36,564 bases of DNA from Cellulomonas triticagri. GTDB taxonomy: Bacteria > Actinomycetota > Actinomycetes > Actinomycetales > Cellulomonadaceae. The position numbers and the translations under genes were made by a program. Below are positions 23,201-31,724 of the stretch, in pieces (the first letter of the stretch is position 1; each line of letters begins with the position of its first letter). Location of the stretch: NCBI RefSeq assembly GCF_003696205.1, contig NZ_RFFI01000031.1:1-36564 (forward strand). The letters run 5' to 3'. The notes beneath the pieces were generated by a model, which was not told the DNA's origin, did not search any database, and was given only the letters and a program-made list of their open reading frames with translations.

Positions 23201-23437
23201 CTGCTCGCCTCCGACGCCCGCGTGCGCGAGACCGATCTGCTGGAGCGCGACCTCGCCCCCGACGACCCGATGCCGCGCGGCCTCGTGCTGCCCGACCCCG
23301 CCGCCGACCCCGGTGCGGCGCAGCCCGCCGCGGGCGCGCGCCTCGACCTCGGGCCGTTCCAGGTCCTCACCCTGCGACTCACCCCGGGGCGCCCCGCCCC
23401 GGTGGACCGACGCACCACTCAGGAGGAAGTTCGATGA
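20270..23437 (+). CDS. GH38 alpha-mannosidase, cytoplasmic
   Basis: This 1055-residue retaining, zinc-dependent alpha-mannosidase is close to the usual bacterial length. The catalytic domain begins about residue 265 after an N-terminal beta domain. GHAHIDSAWLWP (274-285) supplies zinc ligands His277 and Asp279. WLPDSFGYSGALP contains the nucleophile and third zinc ligand Asp389. YGYGDGGGGPTREM is the conserved substrate loop, and LQFHDILPGTSI closes the helical part. The C-terminal beta-sandwich follows. There is no signal peptide, so it trims alpha-mannose from imported high-mannose glycans. AGAGAG precedes the ATG at 20270. It is the first gene of operon B; its stop overlaps the next start (ATGA). 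Confidence 0.94.
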   Translation: MHDHFASTPERLERVQRERVLPRVHTTLAPLAVEAWRVGEDGEPVSVAHALGLGSDAGRAAPRYEPFAVGSPWGPAWSTTWFRVRGTVPADAPEVVELVLDLGWFPHSVGGHCEAMVVTPAGEVVKALHPRNTWVRLRGPGALPGLVAADGSVDLYVEAAANPLLLGLPPFVVTEHGEVGADEPFDEFVLRRADVCGFDPEVWDLSLDLEVAGGLAAETSPDDPRHWRLLRAVERALDAYDGTDPRTAAAARALLAPELALPARAGAHQVTAVGHAHIDSAWLWPLRETRRKLGRTVSNALAVLDTVPDAVYTMTSAQHFRWLEERFPGLFARVREHAAQGRFVPVGGMWVEADGVLPTGESLVRQMVLGKRYFAETFGHDAQEVWLPDSFGYSGALPQLARRAGFRWFFTQKISWNDTTTFPHHTFWWEGIDGTRVLTHFPPSDTYAAEVTAAELTRSVAGFRDKAIASHSLMAYGYGDGGGGPTREMTARAQRFADLDGAPRVRMRTPTEFFVDAEADLERVTAEDPRLAPSWHGELYLELHRGTLTTQVAMKQRNRRSEGLLRTAEYLSTAATLATGAAYPAEALAEAWQEVLLLQFHDILPGTSISWVHREARESYDRVEALLADLVAKAGAALAGAGAATVASGRLVADPGSAATPVLPAPHGASPTGTATQEADGSVVLADEHLRLRTDPAGQVVSLVDLATGREIAVPGEPIGALHLFRDEPVRWDAWDVDRHALRHPVPLTDVRDLRLLDGPQPGFVVERAFGDSSVRLTTTLRDGRVDVACEVDWQESEHLLKVALPVAVRAPELRCETQYGWVGRPVHPNTAGDDAMFEAAMHRYVHVADTGYGVGVVNDAMSGVDARTTTGGTAVRLSLLRAPRFPDPRADRGQHVFRWSVLPGADLAATVRAAAALTAPVLPDLPVVDPLVALEPVAGTAVVDWVKVADDGSGDVVVRVYEPVGGRATAVLRPGPLLASDARVRETDLLERDLAPDDPMPRGLVLPDPAADPGAAQPAAGARLDLGPFQVLTLRLTPGRPAPVDRRTTQEEVR

Positions 23438-24750
23438 CGAAGCACCTCAGGGCGCCACGGCGCCGGGCCCTCGGCGCCGTGGCCACGATCGCGGCGGGCG
23501 CCCTCGTGCTCGCGGCGTGCGGTGGCTCCGACGACGCCGCCGACTCGGGCGGCGGGTCCGGCGACGGCCTGTCCGGCGAGATCACGTTCCAGACCTGGAA
23601 CCTCAAGAACGACAAGTTCACGCCCTACTTCGAGGGTCTGATCGCGGACTACGAGGACGCGAACCCTGGCACCTCGATCCGCTGGGTCGACCAGCCCGCC
23701 GAGGGCTACCAGGACAAGCTGTCCGCCGACGCCGCGGCGGGCTCGCTCCCCGACGTGGTCGACATGGGTCCCGAGGCGGCGTACACGCTGGCGCAGGCCG
23801 GGGTGCTCCTCGACGTCGCCGAGGCCGACCCCGGTGCCGAGGACCTGTACCTCGACAAGGCGTGGGAGTCGATGACCTTCGAGGGCCTGGGCGGCGGGAC
23901 GTACGGCTACCCCTGGTACCTCAACACCGGGCCGTCGTTCTTCAACACGGCGATCTTCGCCGAGTGCGGGCTGGACACCGAGGCCCTGCCGGAGACGTAC
24001 GACGAGCTGTTCGACGCCGCCGAGGCGCTGGCGGAGGCGTGTCCGGACAAGTCGATGCTCGCCCGCATGCCCGCCATCGAGAACTTCGGCGAGTACGGCG
24101 TGCCGCTGATGGACGACGACGCCACCGAGTTCACGTACGACGACGCGACCGGCGTCGAGTTCGTCGAGCGGTTCCGCGACCTCTACCAGTCGCAGGGCCT
24201 GACGGAGGAGGCGCTGAACAACCTGCAGACCGCCGAGGTCGAGGAGTTCAAGGCCGGGAACCTCGCGTACCTGCCGGGCTCCTCGTACACGCTCGGCGAC
24301 CTGCGGGACACCGCGCCGGACATCTACGAGAACCTCGGCATCGGCCCGCGGATCAGCAACGCCGCGCCGAACATGTACATCGAGTCGCTGGTCGTCAACG
24401 CGACCACCAGCAACCCGGACCTCGCCAACGACTTCGCGCAGTTCGTGACCAACGCCGAGAACCAGATGGCGTTCGCGAAGGCCGCCAACGTGTTCCCGTC
24501 GTCCGCGGGCTCGCTCGACGACCCGTGGTTCACGGAGGAGGACGGCGAGCAGGAGACGCAGGTCCGCGTCGAGAGCGCGAACCAGGTCCGCGAGGCCGTC
24601 GTGTGGTGGCCGCCGGCGTTCTCGTCCTCGACCGACGCGAACACCCTGCGCGAGCAGATCGCCCAGGCGATCCTCGGGGACAAGTCCGTCGAGGACGCGC
24701 TCCAGTCCTCCGTCGAGTACTCCAACGAGCGCCTGGCGGCGAGCCGCTGA
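23434..24750 (+). CDS. Oligosaccharide ABC transporter substrate-binding lipoprotein (operon B)
   Basis: This 438-residue family 1 binding protein has a basic N-terminus (MTKHLRAPRRR), a hydrophobic core and the lipobox LVLAAC with Cys29, followed by a Gly/Ser/Asp linker. The mature domain opens GEITFQTWNLKND and has the expected YPWYLNTGPSFFNTAIFAECGL hinge strand. A very strong ribosome site, AGGAGGAAG (23421-23429), precedes the ATG, consistent with the need for an excess of binding protein over permease. In this operon the ligand is expected to be the oligosaccharide freed by the wall-anchored GH85 enzyme (inference). Confidence 0.93.
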   Translation: MTKHLRAPRRRALGAVATIAAGALVLAACGGSDDAADSGGGSGDGLSGEITFQTWNLKNDKFTPYFEGLIADYEDANPGTSIRWVDQPAEGYQDKLSADAAAGSLPDVVDMGPEAAYTLAQAGVLLDVAEADPGAEDLYLDKAWESMTFEGLGGGTYGYPWYLNTGPSFFNTAIFAECGLDTEALPETYDELFDAAEALAEACPDKSMLARMPAIENFGEYGVPLMDDDATEFTYDDATGVEFVERFRDLYQSQGLTEEALNNLQTAEVEEFKAGNLAYLPGSSYTLGDLRDTAPDIYENLGIGPRISNAAPNMYIESLVVNATTSNPDLANDFAQFVTNAENQMAFAKAANVFPSSAGSLDDPWFTEEDGEQETQVRVESANQVREAVVWWPPAFSSSTDANTLREQIAQAILGDKSVEDALQSSVEYSNERLAASR

Positions 24751-25706
24751 TGTCCTCATCGACCGACCTCGCCGTCCGGGAGCGCGCGGCCGCGCCGCGT
24801 CGCCCCCGGGCGGCGGGGGCCCGCGCCACCCACCGCTGGCGGTTCGTGCCCTGGCTGATGCTGCTGCCCGGGCTGGCCGTCGTGATCACGTTCATCGTGC
24901 TGCCGTTCGGCAACACGCTGCGCCTGGCGTTCACCGACGCGACCCTGCTGCGCCCCGGCCGGTGGGTGGGCCTGGAGAACTTCGAGCGGCTGCTCGGCGA
25001 CGACCGGTTCCTCACCGCGCTGCTCAACTCGAGCCTGTACGTGGTGTGCGTCGTGCCGTTCATGATGCTGCTGCCGCTGGTCCTCGCGACGCTCGTCAGC
25101 CGCCCCGGCCGCCTCATGGGGTTCTTCCGCACCAGCATTTACATGCCGGTCGTCATGAGCTCCGTGGTCGTCGGCCTGATCTGGACCAGCATGCTCGACC
25201 GCCGCGGCCTCGTGAACGAGACGCTGGCGACGTTCGGCGCGATCGCGGAGCCGGTCCCGTTCCTCACCGACCGGTGGCTGCTGCTGTTCAGCGCCATGTT
25301 CGTGACGGTCTGGATGGGCCTCGGCTACTACATGGTCATCTACCTCGCCGCGCTCGCGAACATCGACGGGACGCTCTACGACGCGGCCGCGATGGACGGC
25401 GCGGGCGTGGTCCGCACCTTCCTCAGCGTCACGATGCCCGGCGTGCGCTCGACCATGGCGCTGATCGGCGTGCTGTCGTCGGTCGCCGCGTTCCGGGTGT
25501 TCGGCGAGGTCTACGTCCTCACCGGCGGGACGGGTGGGGTCGGCGGCCGGAACCTCACGATGACCATGCTCATCCAGCGCGAGGGCACCGGGCTGCAGGC
25601 GCAGACCGGGTACGCGGGGGCGATCAGCCTCGTCATGTTCGTCGTGCTCGGCGCGCTGCTCGTGGTCCAGCTGTGGCTGCAGCAGCGCGAGGGGAGGACC
25701 CGATGA
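24750..25706 (+). CDS. Sugar ABC transporter permease, MalF/UgpA type (operon B)
   Basis: This 318-residue protein has an Arg/Ala-rich cytoplasmic N-terminus and six membrane segments, the first at 32-55. The ATPase-docking loop is the variant YDAAAMDGAGVVRTFLSVTMP at about 210-230, with Ala replacing the usual Glu-Ala start but the Gly retained. It starts one base inside the stop of the binding-protein gene (TGATG). It pairs with the next permease. Confidence 0.92.
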   Translation: MSSSTDLAVRERAAAPRRPRAAGARATHRWRFVPWLMLLPGLAVVITFIVLPFGNTLRLAFTDATLLRPGRWVGLENFERLLGDDRFLTALLNSSLYVVCVVPFMMLLPLVLATLVSRPGRLMGFFRTSIYMPVVMSSVVVGLIWTSMLDRRGLVNETLATFGAIAEPVPFLTDRWLLLFSAMFVTVWMGLGYYMVIYLAALANIDGTLYDAAAMDGAGVVRTFLSVTMPGVRSTMALIGVLSSVAAFRVFGEVYVLTGGTGGVGGRNLTMTMLIQREGTGLQAQTGYAGAISLVMFVVLGALLVVQLWLQQREGRTR

Positions 25707-26608
25707 CCGTCGCCACCTCCGACCGCGCGCCCGCCCCGGCCGCTCCCGACGGCGCGAGCCGTCCCACGCCCCGCGCTCCGCGCCGTCGCCCGCGACGCGG
25801 CACGGTCGCCCGGTACGCGGTGCTGTGCCTCATGGTCGTGCTGCTCGCCGGTCCGCTGCTGTGGCAGCTGTCGCTGTCGCTCAAGGGCGCGGGAGACACC
25901 CTCTACGAGCGTCCGCCCCGGCTGATCCCGACGGACCCGACGCTGACCAACTTCACCGACGTGCTCGACCGGGTCCCGGTGCTGCGCTACGTCGGCAACT
26001 CGGCGCTGGTCGCGCTGATGGCCGTGGTCGGCAACATCGTCGGCGCGACCCTCGCCGGGTACGCGCTCGCCCGGCTGCGGTTCCGCGGACGCGGCATCGC
26101 CACCGGGGTGTTCGTCGCCGCGCTGCTCGTGCCGATCGAGACCGTGATCGTGTCGCAGTTCCTCGTCGTCCGGTCCCTGGGCCTCACCGACACCCTGCTC
26201 GGGGTGGTGCTGCCCGGTGCGGTCGCCGCGCTGAACGTGCTGCTCATGCGCAACGCGTTCGCCGGGCTCCCCGACGAGCTCGAGGAGGCCGCCGTCATCG
26301 ACGGCGCGAACGCCTGGCAGCGGTTCCTGCGGATCTGCGTGCCCCAGGTCACCGGGGTCATCACCGTCGTCGCGATCTTCGCGTTCGTCGGCGCCTGGAA
26401 CGACTTCCTGTGGCCGCTCATCGTCCTGTCCAGCGAGGAGTCGTACACCCTCACCGTCGGCCTCAACCGGCTGCGCGGCACGTTCTACGACGACCCGCGG
26501 CTCATCGCGGCGGGCACCGTGATCGCGCTGATCCCGATCATCACGTTCTTCGTGCTGCTGCAGCGGTTCTTCTTCCGCGGGCTGGAGTCCGGGGGGATCA
26601 AGGGATGA
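25703..26608 (+). CDS. Sugar ABC transporter permease, MalG/UgpE type (operon B)
   Basis: This is a 301-residue permease with the first membrane segment at about 37-58, the conserved YVGNSALVALMAVVGN stretch, EAA loop LEEAAVIDGANAWQRFLRICVP at about 193-214, and the MalG-type GAWNDFLWPLIVL following. It overlaps both neighbours by ATGA. As in operon A no ATPase gene follows, so the importer must borrow one. Confidence 0.92.
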   Translation: MTVATSDRAPAPAAPDGASRPTPRAPRRRPRRGTVARYAVLCLMVVLLAGPLLWQLSLSLKGAGDTLYERPPRLIPTDPTLTNFTDVLDRVPVLRYVGNSALVALMAVVGNIVGATLAGYALARLRFRGRGIATGVFVAALLVPIETVIVSQFLVVRSLGLTDTLLGVVLPGAVAALNVLLMRNAFAGLPDELEEAAVIDGANAWQRFLRICVPQVTGVITVVAIFAFVGAWNDFLWPLIVLSSEESYTLTVGLNRLRGTFYDDPRLIAAGTVIALIPIITFFVLLQRFFFRGLESGGIKG

Positions 26609-28182
26609 CGCTGCCCGCGTGGGCGGCGCTCCCGCAACCGGGGCGCGTCCTGCTGACCGGTGGTGCCCCGTGGCGGCCGGCGCCGGGGAACCGCGTGGTC
26701 GCCGAGGACGCCTCGCTGCACCGGGAGGCGGGTCGCCTCGCGGACGAGCTCCGCGCCGGCGGCCACCTCGGCCCGGGTGCGTCCGCGGCGGTCGTCGTCG
26801 CGGGGGAGCGGGACCCGGCTGCGCCGGGCGATGTCGTGCTGCGCGTCGGCGACCCGGGCCCACCGGGCGCGGGCGGGGGAGCCGAGGCGTACCGGGTGGA
26901 CGTCGGCGGCGAGGACGCCGGGGTCGTCGTCACCGGACGCGGCCCGGCGGGCGTGCACCGCGGCACCCGGCAGGTGCTGCACAACCTCGCGGCGCGGGGT
27001 GCGGTCCCGGCGGGCACCGTGTCCGGCGCCCCGGCCGTCGCCGAGCGGGTCGTGCACCTCGACGCCGCGCGGGTGCCGTTCGAGGCCGCGTGGATCGAGG
27101 ACCTGCTGCGCGAGGCCGCCTGGTCCGGGCTGACCGCCGTGCAGCTGCACCTGTCCGAGGACCAGGGGTTCCGCGTCGCGAGCGTCCGGCACCCCGAGGT
27201 GGTGTCGCCGGGCGCCCTCACCCACGACGAGGTGCGGCACCTGCTCGCCGTCGCGGACGACCTGCACCTGACCGTCATCCCGTCGCTGGTCGCACCCGGG
27301 CACCTGGGGCACGTGCTGGCCGCGCACCCGCACCTCGCCCTGCGGGGCGCGGACGGCACGCCGGTCCGTGACCCCGGCGGCGACCCGCGCTCGCGCGCGC
27401 TGGACGTCACCGACCCGGACGCGGTCGCCCTCGTGCTCGACCTGGTGGACGAGGTCGCGACCCTGTTCGCCGCCGGGCGCGCGCCCGACCACGGCACGCC
27501 GTGGAACATCGGCGCCGACGAGTTCGTGGACCTCGCCGACCTCGCCGCGCAGCCCGTGCTCGCCGCGGAGGCCGCGCGCCGGTTCGGGCCGGGCGCCACC
27601 GGGTTCGACGTGCTGGTGGACGTCGTGCACCGCATCGCCGAGCGCGTCCGGGCGCACGGCTTCCGGCCGCAGGTCTGGAACGACGGCATGTTCCGTGCCG
27701 AGCGCGTCGCGCTGGAGCCGGACGTGCGGGTCGCGTGGTGGACAGGGTGGAGCCCGCGCATGGCGCCGCTGTCCGCCGCGCTCGACGCCGGCCACGACCT
27801 GCTGAACGCCTACGACTCCCTCCTGTACTACGTGCTGGGGGAGCACGCCGGGTACCGCTACCCGACGGCCGCGCGGCTGTGGGAGACCGGCTGGCACCCG
27901 GGGGTGTTCGCCGACCGCCGGGACGAGGCGGGCGCGCACATGCAGGTGCTCGCCCCGCCGTACCCCGCCGCGCTGCGCGGCACCATGCTCGCGATCTGGG
28001 GCGACGTCCCCGACGCGCAGACCCCCGAGCAGGTCGCCGCCGGTGTGCGCGGCCCGCTGCGGGGGATGTCCGAGCGCGCCTGGAACGCCGGGTCGCGCCT
28101 CGACCTGTCCGAGATGACGGCGCTCGACCACGCGGTCGGGCGTGCCCCCGCGGCGGCGCCGCCGACGGGGACGAAGGGATGA
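26605..28182 (+). CDS. GH20 beta-N-acetylhexosaminidase, cytoplasmic
   Basis: This 525-residue enzyme has an N-terminal alpha/beta GH20b-like domain (1-145) and a catalytic barrel. LHLSEDQGFRV (181-191) corresponds to the family's HLTDDQG strand, LVAPGHLGHVLAAHP (228-242) carries the conserved His, and WNIGADEF (300-307) holds the catalytic pair Asp305-Glu306. The Asp orients the N-acetyl group and the Glu is the general acid. QVWNDGMF and VAWWTGW are the substrate-pocket aromatics. There is no signal peptide. It should remove terminal beta-GlcNAc or GalNAc from imported glycans; complex-type antennae or the reducing-end GlcNAc disaccharide are candidates. It overlaps the neighbouring genes by ATGA. 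Confidence 0.9.
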   Translation: MTLPAWAALPQPGRVLLTGGAPWRPAPGNRVVAEDASLHREAGRLADELRAGGHLGPGASAAVVVAGERDPAAPGDVVLRVGDPGPPGAGGGAEAYRVDVGGEDAGVVVTGRGPAGVHRGTRQVLHNLAARGAVPAGTVSGAPAVAERVVHLDAARVPFEAAWIEDLLREAAWSGLTAVQLHLSEDQGFRVASVRHPEVVSPGALTHDEVRHLLAVADDLHLTVIPSLVAPGHLGHVLAAHPHLALRGADGTPVRDPGGDPRSRALDVTDPDAVALVLDLVDEVATLFAAGRAPDHGTPWNIGADEFVDLADLAAQPVLAAEAARRFGPGATGFDVLVDVVHRIAERVRAHGFRPQVWNDGMFRAERVALEPDVRVAWWTGWSPRMAPLSAALDAGHDLLNAYDSLLYYVLGEHAGYRYPTAARLWETGWHPGVFADRRDEAGAHMQVLAPPYPAALRGTMLAIWGDVPDAQTPEQVAAGVRGPLRGMSERAWNAGSRLDLSEMTALDHAVGRAPAAAPPTGTKG

Positions 28183-29480
28183 CGATGCTGAGATCCGGGG
28201 TCAACTACACCCCGTCCGCCGGGTGGTTCTACTCCTGGTACGAGCCCGACTTCGACGTCGTGCGCCGGGACCTGGAGGCCGTCGCCGCCCTCGGGCTCGA
28301 CCACGTGCGGGTGCTCCCGCTGTGGCCGGTGCTCCAGCCGAACCGGACGCTCATCCGCGAGCGCGCGCTGGACGACGTGCGGACGACCGTCGAGATCGCC
28401 GCGGCCAGCGGGCTCGACGCGAGCGTGGACGTGCTGCAGGGCCACCTGTCGTCCTTCGACTTCGTGCCGAGCTGGCTGACCACCTGGCACGCCCGGAACC
28501 TGTTCACCGACCCCGAGGTCGTCGAGGCGCAGGTGCGGCTGGTCGACGCGCTGGACGAGCGGCTGCACGACGTCCCCGGGTTCCTCGGGCTGACGCTCGG
28601 CAACGAGCTCAACCAGTTCGCCGCCGCCACGCACCCGTCGCCGATGCCCGCCACGCCCGCGCAGGTCACCTCGTGGTTGGAGGCCCTGCTCGCGGCGCCG
28701 CGCCGCGATCCCCGGCAGCACCGCGTGCACGCGCCCTACGACGCCGTCTGGTACGCCGACGGCCACCCGTTCCAGCCCGCGCACGTCGCGCGGCACGGGG
28801 ACCTCAGCATCATCCACTCGTGGGTGTTCAACGGCACCGCGCAGGGCTACGGCGCGACCGGTCCGCACGGCACCGGGCACGCCGCCTACCTGGTGGAGCT
28901 CGCGCGGGCGTTCGCCGAGGACCCCGACCGGCCGGTCTGGCTCCAGGAGGTCGGGGCGCCGACCCCGCACGTGCCCGCGGAGGCGGCCGCCGACTTCTGC
29001 GAGGACACCGTGCGGGCCGCCGCCGACAGCCCCGCGCTGTGGGGCGTGACCTGGTGGTGCTCGCACGACGTGCCGCGCGCGCTCGGCGACTTCCCCGACC
29101 TGGAGCACAGCCTCGGGCTGTTCGACGAGGGCGGCGTGGTCAAGGAGCTCGGGCTGCGGTTCGGGCGGGTGATGGCGGAGCTGCGGGAGGCGCCCGTGCC
29201 CGCACCGCGGCGGACCGCCGTCGTGGTGCCGGTGGACGACGAGGACGTCCCGCTCTCGCGGGCGGAGCTCGGCCCCGGGGGCGGCGTGTTCGAGACCTGG
29301 GCGGACCTCGCGGCGTCGGGGGAGCGGCCCACGCTCGTCACCTCCCGCACCGCCGCCGACCCCGCGGCGCTCGCGCGCCGGGACGTCGACCGCGTCGTGG
29401 CGGCACCGGTGACCGGGCGCAGCCACTACTCCTCGGTCAGCGACGCCGAGATGTTCCCCGCCGGGGTGGGCGATGGCTGA
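28179..29480 (+). CDS. GH5-type glycosidase, probable beta-mannosidase (resembles GH5_18)
   Basis: This 433-residue cytoplasmic protein has a TIM-barrel glycosidase pattern. It opens RSGVNYTPSAGWFYSWYEPDFD. The acid/base is in LTLGNELNQF (Asn142-Glu143) and the nucleophile in VWLQEVGAP (Glu257). These are the GH-A clan residues. The overall sequence resembles subfamily GH5_18, members of which in bifidobacteria cleave Man-beta-1,4-GlcNAc from the N-glycan core; the subfamily is from recognition of the pattern, not a search. That activity fits the operon exactly: after GH38 removes alpha-mannose, Man-beta-1,4-GlcNAc remains. A C-terminal tail of about 80 residues follows the barrel. It overlaps the GH3 start by 8 bp. 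Confidence 0.8.
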   Translation: MTMLRSGVNYTPSAGWFYSWYEPDFDVVRRDLEAVAALGLDHVRVLPLWPVLQPNRTLIRERALDDVRTTVEIAAASGLDASVDVLQGHLSSFDFVPSWLTTWHARNLFTDPEVVEAQVRLVDALDERLHDVPGFLGLTLGNELNQFAAATHPSPMPATPAQVTSWLEALLAAPRRDPRQHRVHAPYDAVWYADGHPFQPAHVARHGDLSIIHSWVFNGTAQGYGATGPHGTGHAAYLVELARAFAEDPDRPVWLQEVGAPTPHVPAEAAADFCEDTVRAAADSPALWGVTWWCSHDVPRALGDFPDLEHSLGLFDEGGVVKELGLRFGRVMAELREAPVPAPRRTAVVVPVDDEDVPLSRAELGPGGGVFETWADLAASGERPTLVTSRTAADPAALARRDVDRVVAAPVTGRSHYSSVSDAEMFPAGVGDG

Positions 29481-31674
29481 CGACGCCGTCGAGCGGGCGC
29501 TCGCCGCGATGGACCTGCGCGAGCGGGTCGGGCAGCTCAACCAGCGGCTCTACGGCTGGCAGGCCGTCGAGCGGGTGCGCGGCGGGTTCCGGGCGACCGA
29601 CCTGCTGCACGCCGAGGTCGAGCGCTGGTCCGGCCTCGGCGCGCTGTACGGGCTGTTCCGGGCCGACGCCTGGTCCGGGCGCACCTGGGCGGACGGCATC
29701 CGGCCGCAGGAGCGCCCCGAGGTCGCCGCGCTCGTGTCCGACGTGGTCGCGGCCGCGAGCCCCGGCGGGGTGCGTCCCCTGCTGGTCGAGGAGGCCCCGC
29801 ACGGGCACCAGGCGCTCGGCGGGGCGCTGCTGCCCACCAACCTCGCCGTCGCCGCCGCGTGGGACCCCGACCTGCTGGAGGAGGCCGCCGAGCACGTCGC
29901 CGCGGGGCTCGCGGCCTCCGGGGTGCACGTGGCGCTGGTCTCCGCCCTCGACGTGCTGCGCGACCCGCGCTGGGGCCGGTGCGAGGAGACGTTCGGGGAG
30001 TCCGGGCACCTCGCCGCCGAGCACGCCGCGGCGCTCGTCCGGGGCATGCAGGGCGCGGACCGGGCCCGCGTCGGCTCCGGCGGCGTGGCCGTGGTGCTCA
30101 AGCACCTGGCCGGGCAGGGCGAGGCCGTCGGCGGGCGCAACGGCCAGTCCGCGGTGATCGGCGCGCGCGACCTGCGCGAGGTGCACCTGCCGCCCGTGCG
30201 CGGGGGCCTGGCCGCCGGGGCGCTCGGCGTCATGGCCGCGTACACCGACGTGGACGGCGTGCCCTGCTGCGCCGACCCCGACCTGCTGACCCGGTACCTG
30301 CGCGACGACCTCCGCTTCGACGGCGTCGTCATGGCCGACGGGCTCGCCGTCGACCGGCTCACCGTCATGACCGGCGACGTCGCCGGCGCCGGACGGGCCG
30401 CGCTGCTTGCGGGCGTCGACCTGTCGCTGTGGGACGAGGGGTTCACCACGCTCGTCGCGTCCGCCGAGACCGACCCGCGGGTGGCGGCGGCCGTCGAGCG
30501 GTCCTGCCGGCGGGTGCTCGCGCTGAAGCACCGGTTCGGGCTGCTCGGCGGTCGGGACGTCGCGCCCGAGCGCGCGCCGGACGCCCGCGAGCGCATCGAG
30601 GTCGCCACCGCCCGCACTGGCGAGGTCTCCCGGCGGCTCGCCGACGCCGCGCTCGTGCTGCTGCACGACCCGGCCCGCACGCTGCCGCTCGACGCCCGCG
30701 CGCTGCGTCGGGTCGTGGTCGCGGGACCGTTCGCCGACGACGTGACCGCGCTGCTCGGGGACTACGTGCCGCCGCTGCCCGCCCCCGCGCCGCCCGGCGT
30801 GGGCGGGGCGCTCGCGGCGGCGCTCCCGGACGCCGAGGTGGTCGTGCTGCCGGGCGCGGTGCCCGACGCGGCCGACCTGGCGGGGGCCGACGCGGTCGTG
30901 CTCGTGCTCGGCGGCACCAGCCACCGCGCCGTCACGGACGCGTTCGACGCCAACGGCGCCGTCGTCGTCGGGGCGGGCGGGTCCGCGTCCGCGACCTGCG
31001 GCGAGGGCGTGGACCGCGCCGACGTGTCCCTGCCGCACGGCCAGGACGCGCTGGTCGCGGCCGTGCGCGCCGCCGCGCCCTGCCCGGTCGTCGCGGTCGT
31101 CGTCGCCGGGCGGCCGCACGTGCTCACCGACGTGCTCGCCGCGACCGACGCCGTGCTGTGGGCCGGGTACCCCGGGCCCTCGGGCGGTGCGGCCGTCGCG
31201 GACGCCCTGATCGGCCGCACCGAGCCGGTCGGGCGGCTGCCGATGACGCTGCCCCGGCACGCCGCCGCGGTGCCCGTGCGGCACGACGACCGGCACGCCG
31301 CCACGGGGGTCTACCAGGACGCCCCCGACCCGGTGCTGCTGCCGCTCGGGCACGGGCTGCGGTACCGGGACGTCCGCGCCACCGACCTGCGCGCCGTCAC
31401 CGAGCCCGACGGCGTGGTCGTCGAGGTCGACGTCGTCAACGCGGACGACACCCCCGGGGAGGTCGTGCTGCCGCTGCTCGCGCACCGCACCGGCGGGGTG
31501 GTCGTGCCGCGCCGCCGTGAGGTGCTGGCCACCCGGCGCGTCACCGCACCGCCGCGCACGACGACCACCGTGCGCTGGGTGCTGCCCCCGGACGCCTGCT
31601 TCGCCGAGGGGGCGGGCCCCGGCGCCGTCACCCACCTGCACCTGGACGACCTGACGACCGCGATCCGGTCCTGA
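29473..31674 (+). CDS. GH3 family glycosidase, cytoplasmic
   Basis: This 733-residue protein has a GH3 N-terminal barrel with DPRWGRCEETFGESGHL (164-180), KHLAGQGEAVGGRN (210-223) and the nucleophile Asp289 in GVVMADGLAVD. A GH3 C-terminal alpha/beta sandwich follows, then a beta-rich end domain (about 640-733). It lacks the NagZ-type KHFPGHG and Asp-His dyad signature, so it is not a classical beta-N-acetylglucosaminidase of that branch. Candidates are a beta-glucosidase-like or beta-xylosidase-like member, or one adapted to an N-glycan substituent; the substrate is open. The nucleophile context MADG instead of the usual SDWG is unusual. Confidence 0.85.
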   Translation: MADDAVERALAAMDLRERVGQLNQRLYGWQAVERVRGGFRATDLLHAEVERWSGLGALYGLFRADAWSGRTWADGIRPQERPEVAALVSDVVAAASPGGVRPLLVEEAPHGHQALGGALLPTNLAVAAAWDPDLLEEAAEHVAAGLAASGVHVALVSALDVLRDPRWGRCEETFGESGHLAAEHAAALVRGMQGADRARVGSGGVAVVLKHLAGQGEAVGGRNGQSAVIGARDLREVHLPPVRGGLAAGALGVMAAYTDVDGVPCCADPDLLTRYLRDDLRFDGVVMADGLAVDRLTVMTGDVAGAGRAALLAGVDLSLWDEGFTTLVASAETDPRVAAAVERSCRRVLALKHRFGLLGGRDVAPERAPDARERIEVATARTGEVSRRLADAALVLLHDPARTLPLDARALRRVVVAGPFADDVTALLGDYVPPLPAPAPPGVGGALAAALPDAEVVVLPGAVPDAADLAGADAVVLVLGGTSHRAVTDAFDANGAVVVGAGGSASATCGEGVDRADVSLPHGQDALVAAVRAAAPCPVVAVVVAGRPHVLTDVLAATDAVLWAGYPGPSGGAAVADALIGRTEPVGRLPMTLPRHAAAVPVRHDDRHAATGVYQDAPDPVLLPLGHGLRYRDVRATDLRAVTEPDGVVVEVDVVNADDTPGEVVLPLLAHRTGGVVVPRRREVLATRRVTAPPRTTTTVRWVLPPDACFAEGAGPGAVTHLHLDDLTTAIRS

Positions 31675-31724
31675 TCCGACGCGAGAGATCCACGCGTGAC
31701 CGCTCTGAGCCGAGAGGAAGCACC

